Below, piece by piece: positions 1-6,900 of a stretch of 8,927 nt of DNA (position 1 is the stretch's first letter; every line of letters begins with the position of its first letter). Source of the stretch: JBDKUD01 sp050943315 (lineage in GTDB: Bacteria; Bacillota; Syntrophomonadia; Syntrophomonadales; Syntrophomonadaceae); assembly GCA_050943315.1 (NCBI GenBank), contig JBMNOY010000070.1, positions 1 through 8,927 of the forward strand. The letters run 5' to 3'. Both the position numbers and the translations under genes were made by a program. The notes under the pieces were generated by a model. That model was not told the DNA's origin. It worked only from the letters and a program-made list of their open reading frames with translations, and searched no databases.

Positions 1-400
1 AGACGACGATGTAGTGTACACCTACCTGACGGGATAGGAGTATATGCTCTCTGGTCTGCGGCATCGGACCATCAGCAGCTGATACTACCAGTATAGAACC
101 ATCCATCTGGGCTGCTCCGGTTATCATGTTCTTTATGTAGTCTGCATGTCCCGGGCAGTCTACATGGGCATAATGCCTTTTATCAGTCTGATATTCTACG
201 TGGGAGGTATTGATGGTTATTCCTCTTTCTCTTTCCTCAGGTGCTTTATCAATTGAATCATAGGAAGTTGCTACTGCATTTCCTACTTTGGACAAACACA
301 GGGTAATGGCTGCGGTTAAAGTTGTTTTACCATGGTCTACGTGTCCTATTGTGCCAATGTTAAGATGAGGTTTCGTCCTTTCGTATTTAGCCTTTGCCAT
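1..400 (-). CDS. tuf: Elongation factor Tu, N-terminal part (cut by window edge)
   Basis: EF-Tu is the cytoplasmic GTPase that carries aminoacyl-tRNA to the ribosomal A site. The 133 visible codons begin MAKAKYERTKPHLNIGTIGH and cover the first part of the G domain: P-loop GHVDHGKT at residues 19-26, switch I with RGITIN around 59-64, and G3 DCPGH at 81-85 including the catalytic His85. The NKxD motif and domains 2 and 3 lie outside the window. The ATG at 400-398 is supported by AGGTGA six bases upstream (412-407) and by the family N-terminus. Only 19 bases separate it from the fusA stop, so it is probably cotranscribed with fusA as in other str operons. Position 129 is His in VGVHYIVV, where many bacterial EF-Tu proteins have Pro. 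Identity is certain; whether this genome has a second tuf copy cannot be seen. Confidence 0.98.
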   Translation of the reverse strand, partial: MAKAKYERTKPHLNIGTIGHVDHGKTTLTAAITLCLSKVGNAVATSYDSIDKAPEERERGITINTSHVEYQTDKRHYAHVDCPGHADYIKNMITGAAQMDGSILVVSAADGPMPQTREHILLSRQVGVHYIVV

Positions 401-419
401 CTTCTTTCACCTTTCCTTT

Positions 420-2510
420 CTATTTTTTGTTTACACTGATGGGCAGACCATATCGTCTGGCTATTACGTCCCTACTCTTGGACTCTGGCAGCTCACCAAA
501 GTTCCTAATCTTCATCGTAAAAGTTGCCCGACCCTGACTGGCTGATCTTAAGGCAGTAGCATAACCAAAGGTTTCTGCCAGCGGTACTGTGCCTTTTACA
601 ATTTTGCTTTCCTTATTTTCATCAAAGCCCAGAACCCTGCCCCGGCGGGCATTTAAATCTGATATTATATCCCCTAAATACTCTTCCGGAGATAATATCT
701 CTATATCCATTATCGGTTCTAGAAGTACAGGTTGAGCCTTTTCTAAAGCTTCCTTCACGGCCATACTGGCTGCTATTTTGAACGCCTGTTCGGTGGAATC
801 AATTTCATGAAATGATCCCCCGGTTAAGCTAACCTCCAGGTCATCAACCGGATAACCAGCCAGAATACCTGCCTGCAGTGCTTCATTAATACCGGTTTCT
901 ATAGCGGGAATAAATTCCCCCGGTATTATTTCAGAACGAGTACGGTTGCTAAATCGCTTGCCTGCACCTTCCTCCAACGGGCTTACTTCCAGAATAACGT
1001 GACCATACTGACCACGTCCTCCGGTCTGCCGGTCGAAGGTAGCTTCAGCCCCAGCTTTCTGTTTAATGGTTTCCTTATAAGAAACCCGGGGCCTGCCGAC
1101 ATTGGCATTGACCTTGAATTCTCTCAGTAAACGGTCAACTATTATTTCCAGATGAAGTTCCCCCATGCCCGAAATAATGGTTTGACCGGTTTCTTCATCA
1201 ATCCTGGTCCTGAAGGTAGGGTCCTCCTCAGCCAGGCGCCGCAAGCATTCGCCGATTTTATCCTGATCAGCTTTAGTCTTGGGCTCAATCGCCACATCTA
1301 TTACCGGTTTCGGGAAGATCATGGACTCCAATAGAATCCTGTTATCCTCGGTACACAAAGTATCACCGGTTACAGTGTCTCTCAAACCAACTCCAGCAAC
1401 AATATCACCGGCGGCAGCTTCATCTATTTCTTCCCGGTGATTAGCATGCATTCTTAGTATTTTGGTTATACGTTCTTTTTTTCCCTTACGGCTGTTATAA
1501 ACATAGGAGCCAGTTTTAAGTTTTCCAGAGTAGATCCTAAAGTAAGTCAATTTTCCGACATATGGATCAACGGCTATTTTGAATGCCAATGCACATAAAG
1601 GGGCATTTACATCGGCTGCTCTGGTTTCATCTTCCCCATTGCTGTTAACCCCCTTTACAGGCGGTTTATCGATAGGAGAAGGCAAGTATCTGACTACTGC
1701 ATCCAGCAACATCTGTACTCCCTTGTTTTTGAATGAAGAGCCACATAGGACTGGAACAACATGATTGCTAATGGTCAGGTTTCTTAAAGCCGATATTATT
1801 TCTTCTTCAGAAATAGATATCCCTTCCAAATATTTTTCCAAAATGTGATCATCATATTCGGATAATCTCTCCAGAAGAATATTCCGGTAAGTTTCAGCCT
1901 CCTCCATCTCAGTATCAGTCAGTTCCCTGATATGATAATTCTCGCCTGTCTCGGTATCATTGTAAACACAGGCTTTAAGGCTGATCAGGTCTATAACTCC
2001 GGCAAAAGTATCTTCGCTTCCTATAGGCAGCTGCACGATAATTGCATCACTGCCTAAATTTTCTTTTATCATTTTTACCGCCCGGAAGAAATCGGCACCA
2101 ATTCGATCCATTTTGTTAATATAGGCTATTCTGGGAATGTGGTATCTATCAGCCTGACGCCATACGGTTTCTGATTGCGGCTGCACACCAGCCACAGCAC
2201 AAAAAATGCCTATCGCTCCATCCAGGACCCGCAATGACCGTTCTACCTCTACGGTAAAGTCCACGTGCCCGGGTGTATCGATAATGTTAATAACACAATT
2301 TTCCCAGTAACAAGTAGTAGCAGCCGAGGTTATTGTTATCCCCCGCTCCTGCTCCTGGCTCATCCAATCCATGGTGGCGGTTCCCCGGTCAACTTCTCCC
2401 ATTTTATGGACCTTTCCGGAGTAGAATAATATTCTCTCCGTGGTGGTTGTTTTCCCGGCGTCAATATGAGCCATTATGCCTATATTCCTTATGGCACTTA
2501 AATCAGACAT
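420..2510 (-). CDS. fusA: Elongation factor G (translocation GTPase)
   Basis: EF-G drives tRNA-mRNA translocation and, with ribosome recycling factor, subunit splitting. The 696-residue length is normal for the family. Visible G-domain motifs are AHIDAGKTT (14-22), RGITIT (57-61 region), DTPGH (78-82) and NKMD (132-135), with G5 near GSSF (257-260). Domain II follows from about 290, domain III contains SGMGELHLEI (447-456), domain IV has TGGRGQYGHV (496-505) and the tip histidine in GSFHEID (568), and domain V ends the protein. The ATG at 2510-2508 has AGGGAG eight bases upstream. It lies 27 nt after rpsG and 19 nt before tuf, the standard str operon position. Several residues differ from the usual bacterial EF-G pattern: GEVDRGTATMDW where GEVHxGxATMDW is common, GSSF for GSAF, AETFGYAT for AEMFGYAT, and a tail ending RRYGLPISVNKK. 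All core motifs are intact, so it should be functional. Confidence 0.98.
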   Translation of the reverse strand: MSDLSAIRNIGIMAHIDAGKTTTTERILFYSGKVHKMGEVDRGTATMDWMSQEQERGITITSAATTCYWENCVINIIDTPGHVDFTVEVERSLRVLDGAIGIFCAVAGVQPQSETVWRQADRYHIPRIAYINKMDRIGADFFRAVKMIKENLGSDAIIVQLPIGSEDTFAGVIDLISLKACVYNDTETGENYHIRELTDTEMEEAETYRNILLERLSEYDDHILEKYLEGISISEEEIISALRNLTISNHVVPVLCGSSFKNKGVQMLLDAVVRYLPSPIDKPPVKGVNSNGEDETRAADVNAPLCALAFKIAVDPYVGKLTYFRIYSGKLKTGSYVYNSRKGKKERITKILRMHANHREEIDEAAAGDIVAGVGLRDTVTGDTLCTEDNRILLESMIFPKPVIDVAIEPKTKADQDKIGECLRRLAEEDPTFRTRIDEETGQTIISGMGELHLEIIVDRLLREFKVNANVGRPRVSYKETIKQKAGAEATFDRQTGGRGQYGHVILEVSPLEEGAGKRFSNRTRSEIIPGEFIPAIETGINEALQAGILAGYPVDDLEVSLTGGSFHEIDSTEQAFKIAASMAVKEALEKAQPVLLEPIMDIEILSPEEYLGDIISDLNARRGRVLGFDENKESKIVKGTVPLAETFGYATALRSASQGRATFTMKIRNFGELPESKSRDVIARRYGLPISVNKK

Positions 2511-2537
2511 CTAAATCACTCCCTGGCAGTTAAGCTA

Positions 2538-3008
2538 CTACCAACGGTAATGTGCAAAAGCTTTATTGGCCTCGGCCATTTTATGAGTGTCTTCCTTCTT
2601 TTTAACTGATCCCCCGGTGCTATTGTAGGCATCAATGAGTTCTCCAGCCAGACGTTCGGCCATAGTCTTTTCCCCGCGTTTACGGGCATAGCTAACCAGC
2701 CATCTAATGGCCAGCGTTTGCCGCCGGTCTGGTCTTACTTCAACCGGTACTTGATAGTTGGCTCCGCCAACCCTTCTTGCTCTTACCTCTAAAATCGGGG
2801 TAATATTCTTCATGGCTTCTTCGAAGACTTCCAGGGCATCTTTCCCAGTCTTTTTTTCCACTATTTCGAAAGCCCCATAGCAAATTCTTTCAGCTAAACT
2901 TTTCTTTCCATCCCACATTACCTGGTTAACCAGTTTGGTAAACACTTTACTGTTATAAATGGGATCAGGTAACACATCGCGTTTAGGAACAGGCCCCTTT
3001 CTAGGCAT
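2538..3008 (-). CDS. rpsG: 30S ribosomal protein S7
   Basis: S7 is a primary 16S rRNA binder that nucleates assembly of the 30S head and lines the E site. The 156-residue product has the normal length and begins MPRKGPVPKRDVLPDPIYNS. It contains the conserved RARRVGGANYQVPVEV block (76-91) and RPDRRQTLAIRWL (92-104), and ends with the HYRW tail typical of the longer S7 form. The ATG at 3008-3006 is set by a perfect AGGAGG (3020-3015) six bases upstream. The rpsL stop is only 14 nt away, so the two are likely translationally coupled. The stop is a tandem TAG TAG (2540-2535). In E. coli, S7 represses translation of its operon from the S12-S7 spacer. Here the spacer is only 14 nt, so that structure cannot be present in the same form. 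Confidence 0.99.
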   Translation of the reverse strand: MPRKGPVPKRDVLPDPIYNSKVFTKLVNQVMWDGKKSLAERICYGAFEIVEKKTGKDALEVFEEAMKNITPILEVRARRVGGANYQVPVEVRPDRRQTLAIRWLVSYARKRGEKTMAERLAGELIDAYNSTGGSVKKKEDTHKMAEANKAFAHYRW

Positions 3009-3022
3009 ATCGCGCCTCCTTC

Positions 3023-3400
3023 CTATTTTTTCTTAGGTCTTTTACTACCGTATTTGGATCTTCCCTGGTTACGGTTCTGAACCCCAGCAGCATCCAGAGT
3101 CCCTCTTATAATATGGTATCTGACACCAGGCAAGTCTTTAACCCTGCCACCTCTAATAAGAACCACGGAGTGTTCTTGTAGATTGTGTCCTATGCCGGGA
3201 ATATAAGCGGTAACCTCTATACCATTAGTTAATCTGACCCTGGCTATTTTACGTAATGCTGAGTTTGGTTTTTTCGGAGTGGTTGTGTAAACACGAGTAC
3301 ACACTCCTCTTTTTTGAGGACAGCTTTTTAGGGCTGGTGCTGTAGATTTCTTTTCTTCCTGTTGTCGCCCTTTCCTGACTAGTTGGTTAATTGTCGGCAC
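3023..3400 (-). CDS. rpsL: 30S ribosomal protein S12, GTG start
   Basis: S12 lies at the decoding centre of the 30S subunit and affects tRNA selection fidelity. The 125-residue product begins MPTINQLVRKGR and carries CPQKRGVCTRVYTTTPKKPN (27-46), TNGIEVTAYIPG and LIRGGRVKDLPGVRYH. Lys43 and Lys88, the classical sites of streptomycin-resistance changes, are both the wild-type Lys, and Asp89, the methylthiolation target in E. coli, is present. The reading frame stays open upstream to a TTG at 3475, which would add 25 residues. That extension matches nothing in S12, while the GTG at 3400-3398 has GGAGGT six bases upstream and gives the canonical N-terminus. The gene is 71 nt after rplGB and 14 nt before rpsG. 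Confidence 0.98.
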   Translation of the reverse strand: MPTINQLVRKGRQQEEKKSTAPALKSCPQKRGVCTRVYTTTPKKPNSALRKIARVRLTNGIEVTAYIPGIGHNLQEHSVVLIRGGRVKDLPGVRYHIIRGTLDAAGVQNRNQGRSKYGSKRPKKK

Positions 3401-3406
3401 ATCTGC

Positions 3407-3412
3407 ACCTCC
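3407..3412 (-). promoter_or_regulatory. Shine-Dalgarno that fixes the rpsL GTG start
   Basis: The minus strand reads GGAGGT here, within GGGAGGTGCAGATGTG, six bases before GTG at 3400. An ATG overlaps the start by two bases (GATGTG) but is out of frame and opens only a seven-codon frame before a stop, so the GTG is the rpsL start. Confidence 0.85.
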
Positions 3413-3416
3413 CTTC

Positions 3417-3446
3417 TCATGTTCTGACCAAAGGATTAATCGGCAT
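3417..3446 (-). other. Nine-codon minigene resembling the rpsL start
   Basis: On the minus strand an ATG at 3446-3444 opens a nine-codon frame, MPINPLVRT, closed by TGA at 3419-3417. The peptide matches the S12 N-terminus MPTINQLVRK at seven of nine residues with one codon gap (Thr3). At DNA level the two segments share about 70 percent of bases over the aligned nine codons, and three codons differ only synonymously (Asn AAT/AAC, Leu TTG/CTA, Arg AGA/AGG). The stop falls four bases before the rpsL Shine-Dalgarno. The nearest purine-rich block (GGGAG) is about 16 nt upstream of the ATG, too far for efficient initiation. It may be a decayed partial duplication of the rpsL start, a leader peptide, or chance. 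The similarity is seen directly; the function is unknown. Confidence 0.4.
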
Positions 3447-3471
3447 GGTATGGTGGATATGACTCCCAGCC

Positions 3472-3726
3472 TCAATCCTTACCAATTAAAAGCGCCACTG
3501 CGGCTGAACCTACCTCAATTCCACAAGCCGCACCCAGAACTTGCATTTTTTCTACCATGATAACCTCCACCTGGTTTTGGGCACATAGCTGTTTTAGAGG
3601 TTCTACGACATGTGGTTCAGCATCCTGGGCAATAAATACTTTGGTTGCCAATCCCTGGCTTACAGCTTTTTTGACCTGTTTGCTTCCGATAACCTTGTTA
3701 CGGTTTTTCAATTCATCAAGTGGCAA
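3472..3726 (-). CDS. rplGB: L7Ae/YbxF-family K-turn RNA-binding protein, TTG start
   Basis: This 84-residue protein belongs to the bacterial L7Ae/L30e-like family (B. subtilis YbxF/RplGB), whose members bind kink-turn RNA and associate with ribosomes or structured RNAs. Family features are IGSKQVKKAV (13-22), the VFIAQDAEP strand and loop (30-38), and the C-terminal LGAACGIEVGSAAVALL core (64-80). Length is close to the roughly 82 residues of YbxF. The start is TTG at 3726-3724: an in-frame TAA lies three codons upstream, no in-frame ATG exists nearby, and a GGGAGGG site precedes it. It is the first gene after the predicted str promoter and the usual Firmicutes neighbour between rpoC and rpsL. 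Family assignment is firm; the RNA target in this organism is unknown. Confidence 0.93.
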   Translation of the reverse strand: MPLDELKNRNKVIGSKQVKKAVSQGLATKVFIAQDAEPHVVEPLKQLCAQNQVEVIMVEKMQVLGAACGIEVGSAAVALLIGKD

Positions 3727-3735
3727 TGATATTTA

Positions 3736-3742
3736 CCCTCCC
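3736..3742 (-). promoter_or_regulatory. Shine-Dalgarno for the rplGB TTG start
   Basis: The minus strand reads GGGAGGG, giving a strong GGAGG core about 10 nt before TTG at 3726. An in-frame TAA overlaps the end of this site and excludes any start further upstream, so the site and the stop together decide the unusual TTG start. Confidence 0.75.
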
Positions 3743-3747
3743 CGGTG

Positions 3748-3773
3748 AAAAAATAAACCTGGCCACAAGGCAG
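3748..3773 (-). promoter_or_regulatory. Weak hairpin plus T-tract in the str leader (possible attenuator)
   Basis: In the predicted leader the minus strand can form a small stem CTGCC / GGCCAG with one bulged C and a TTGT loop (3773-3759), followed by TTTATTTTTT at 3757-3748. The order, stem then U-tract just ahead of the Shine-Dalgarno, resembles a weak intrinsic terminator. Five base pairs with a bulge is marginal, and no clear competing antiterminator was found, so this may simply be an AT-rich leader. Confidence 0.25.
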
Positions 3774-3777
3774 CAAT

Positions 3778-3799
3778 AGTGCGCATAATACCGCGCACT
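3778..3799 (-). promoter_or_regulatory. Perfect inverted repeat at the predicted str transcript 5' end
   Basis: AGTGCGC and GCGCACT form a perfect 7-bp inverted repeat around the 8-nt spacer GGTATTAT. The predicted start point (about 3798) falls at its edge, so nearly the whole stem would be at the extreme 5' end of the mRNA. It could act as a 5' stabilising hairpin or as a DNA operator overlapping the start point. The repeat is seen directly; either role is inference. Confidence 0.5.
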
Positions 3800-3804
3800 T
3801 TAGT

Positions 3805-3833
3805 ATTTTAGCATCTGGGTGAACTTGAGTCAA
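3805..3833 (-). promoter_or_regulatory. SigA-type promoter for rplGB-rpsL-rpsG-fusA-tuf
   Basis: The minus strand carries TTGACT (-35, 3833-3828), a 17-nt spacer, and TAAAAT (-10, 3810-3805). Each hexamer matches the housekeeping consensus at five of six positions. The -10 is preceded by TG with one base between (TGCTAAAAT), an extended -10. The predicted start point is near 3798, giving a leader of about 72 nt before the rplGB TTG. It lies directly after the rpoC terminator, where a separate promoter for the str genes is expected. Confidence 0.82.
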
Positions 3834-3835
3834 AT

Positions 3836-3856
3836 TTTTTTAAAAAATTACAATAA
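3836..3856 (-). promoter_or_regulatory. AT-rich UP-element-like block upstream of the str promoter
   Basis: With +1 near 3798, this block covers about -38 to -58, where the RNA polymerase alpha subunit C-terminal domains bind. Except for one G it is all A and T on the minus strand, with a T-run followed by an A-run (TTTTTTAAAAAAA) next to the -35. This resembles UP elements of strong ribosomal promoters. The same bases supply the T-rich tail of the rpoC terminator. Function is inferred from composition and position. Confidence 0.5.
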
Positions 3857-3894
3857 ACGGACGCTACGGCATATCTTTATGCCTTAGCGCCCGT
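3841..3894 (-). terminator. Intrinsic terminator after rpoC
   Basis: On the minus strand 3894-3878 pairs with 3873-3857 to give a 17-pair stem (one G-T wobble and one A-G mismatch) closed by an AAGA loop. It is followed by TTATTGTAATTTTTT. The stem begins seven bases after the rpoC TAA. The T-tract is interrupted near the stem (TTATTGTAA), so some read-through into the str genes is possible. Confidence 0.85.
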
Positions 3895-3901
3895 CAGGTT
3901 T

Positions 3902-6900
3902 TTAGTCTGCTGTTTCCACAGTCGGCTCTATGTCTATCTTGCGGTAGGTAGAATAACCAGTTCCCGCCGGAATAAGCTTTCCTATTATTACATTTTCTTT
4001 CAGCCCGATAAGACTATCAATCTTGCCTTTTATGGCTGCTTCCGTTAATACCTTGGTAGTTTCCTGGAAGGATGCTGCCGACAGGAATGAGTCGGTATTC
4101 AGCGACGCTTTGGTTATCCCCAATAACATCGGTGAACATACCGCCGGTAGCCCGCCTTGGCTGACCACCTTTACATTTTCCTCCTCGAAATAGGCAATAT
4201 CAATAAATGCTCCAGGTAACATTGAGGTGTCCCCGGGATCTTCAATTTTTACTTTCTTCAGCATTTGGCGAATCATTATTTCAATATGCTTATCACTTAT
4301 ATCAACGCCCTGGGAACGGTAAACCTTTTGGACCTCCTGCAGCAAATATCTTTGCACATGCTGCAGACCTTTGGTCTTTAGAATATCATGCGGATTTAAG
4401 GGACCTTCTGTGAGGGCATCACCCATATCCACATAATCACCTTCCTGAACTTTAAGGCGCGAACCGTAATGTACCGGATAGGATCCCACTACCAGTTGAT
4501 TCTCATCAACTACCTCAATTTCCCGCCGGCCTTTATTTTCTCCGAATCTGATATGTCCGGAGACTTCGGTTACTAATGCCTGGCCTTTGGGCTTACGAAC
4601 CTCAAATAGCTCTTCTACCCGGGGAAGACCGCGGGTAATATCATCACCGGCTACACCGCCGGTATGGAAGGTACGCATGGTCAGCTGGGTACCTGGTTCT
4701 CCTATTGACTGTGCCGCCAGTATTCCTACTGCTTCACCAATCTCAACATTATATCCGGTAGCCAGGTTGCGTCCGTAACATTTTTTGCATACTCCATGCC
4801 GGGTCTTGCAGGTCAAGACTGATCTGATTTTGACCCTGGTAATGCCGGCCCTTTCTATGGCATAACCGGCATCATCATCGATCATCTGGTTCTCTTCTAC
4901 TAATACTTCGCCGGTTTCCGGGTGGGTAATGGTATCGACAGATACCCGTCCGATGATTCTCTGATGCAGAGGTTCAATTAGCTGCGAACCATCCATTATT
5001 TTCTCTACCCAGATACCTTCGACTGATTCACAATCCTCTTCACAAACAATCACATCATGCGAAACATCGACCAGCCTTCTGGTAAGGTACCCCGAGTCTG
5101 CGGTACGCAGTGCCGTATCCGCTAATCCTTTTCGAGCTCCGTGAGTGGAAATAAAATATTCCAAAACGGTTAAGCCTTCACGGAAATTAGCCTTAATCGG
5201 CAAGTCGATAATTTTACCGGACGGGTCCGCCATTAGTCCGCGCATCCCGGCCAGTTGGCGTATCTGCTGGAAATTACCGCGGGCACCGGAAGTGGCCATC
5301 ATATATACCGGATTATCAGTACTCAATTCTTGTTTTAAAGCATCAGTAACATCATCAGTGGCCTGGTTCCATATTTCAACCACCTGGGCATGCCTTTCAT
5401 CCTCAGTGATTAAACCAACCATATAATCTTCCTGAATAGCGGCGACATTTTTATCCGCTTCGGCTAATATGGCAGCCTTCGCTTTAGGTGGTTCGAAATC
5501 GGTAACACCAACTGTAATACCGGCCCGGGTGGAGAATTTATATCCCAGTCTCTTAATCCCGTCCAGCATCTCCGCAGTTTCCGCATTACCTTCCAGACGA
5601 TAACACTCGTAAACGATATTGCCCAATTTCTTTTTATCAATGGCTTCGTTAAAATAGCCCAGACTATCCGGTATTACTTCGTTAAAAATAACCCTGCCCA
5701 CGGAAGTTTCGATAATTTCTTCCTGATAAGTCTGCTTATCGTGATTAAAGAGCAATTCCCTTCCCGTCTGTTGCGGCATCTTCATGCGAACCTTAATCTT
5801 CTCATGTAAACTTATTTGTCCCAAATCATAAGCGACCCGGGCTTCATCAGGAGTAGAGAAGGCCCGTGGATGCTCAATAGCCCAGTCTTCATCACTCATA
5901 TAGGTTAAGTAATAAACCCCGATAACGATATCCTGGGTAGGGGTTACCACTGGTCTCCCATCCTTGGGGTTTAAGATATTGCAGCTGGAAAGCATTAAAA
6001 GCCGGGCTTCTGTTTGCGCTTCTGCTGATAGGGGTACATGAACCGCCATTTGGTCCCCGTCAAAGTCAGCATTGTAGGCGGTACAGACCAGGGGATAAAG
6101 CTGCAAAGCACGTCCTTCCACCAGGACCGGCTCAAATGCCTGAATACCTAAACGGTGCAGGGTAGGCGCACGGTTAAGCAATACCGGATGCTCTTTGATA
6201 ACATCATCCAGTATGTCCCAGACTTCTGTCCGGCCCCTTTCCACCATCTTCTTGGCACTCTTAATATTTGAAGCAATGCCTTTGTCTACTAATTTCTTCA
6301 TTACAAAAGGTTTAAAAAGCTCCAGAGCCATTTCCTTAGGAAGTCCACACTGGTGCATCTTTAGGTTGGGACCAACCACAATAACTGACCGGCCTGAATA
6401 GTCAACCCTTTTACCCAGCAGGTTCTGGCGAAAACGTCCTTGCTTGCCTTTTAACATATCACTCAGGGATTTTAAGGGCCGGTTACCAGGTCCGGTTACC
6501 GGTCTGCCCCTTCTGCCATTATCAACCAGGGCATCTACAGCTTCCTGCAACATTCTTTTCTCATTGCGAACAATGATATCCGGAGCTCCCAGGTCTAACA
6601 GCCTTTTCAGGCGGTTGTTGCGGTTAATAACCCGGCGATAAAGGTCATTAAGATCAGAGGTAGCAAAGCGTCCTCCGTCCAGCTGCACCATAGGTCTTAA
6701 CTCGGGTGGGATTACCGGAAGTACATCTAGAATCATCCACTGCGGATTATTATTGGATAAGCGGAAAGATTCCACCACTTCCAGGCGCTTAATAGCTCTG
6801 CCTTTCCTTTGCCCGGTAGTGTTGGCAATCTCTTCTTTGAGATCTGCCGACATTTGATCCAAATCTACTTCTGCTAACAATGTTTTGACTGCTTCCGCTC

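Noticed and set aside
664..669. Perfect TATAAT on the minus strand inside fusA, as a possible internal promoter for tuf
   Set aside because: The bases 17 nt upstream read TCTCCG, not a -35 element, and the hexamer is explained by codons for Asp-Ile-Ile-Ser in domain V.
3401..3475. N-terminal extension of S12 to a TTG at 3475
   Set aside because: The added 25 residues do not resemble S12, the start would overlap the rplGB stop, and a perfect Shine-Dalgarno precedes the GTG at 3400.
3727..3798. Kink-turn in the rplGB leader for autoregulation by the L7Ae-type protein
   Set aside because: The leader has almost no GA dinucleotides and no tandem sheared G-A arrangement next to a three-base bulge, so no K-turn can be drawn.
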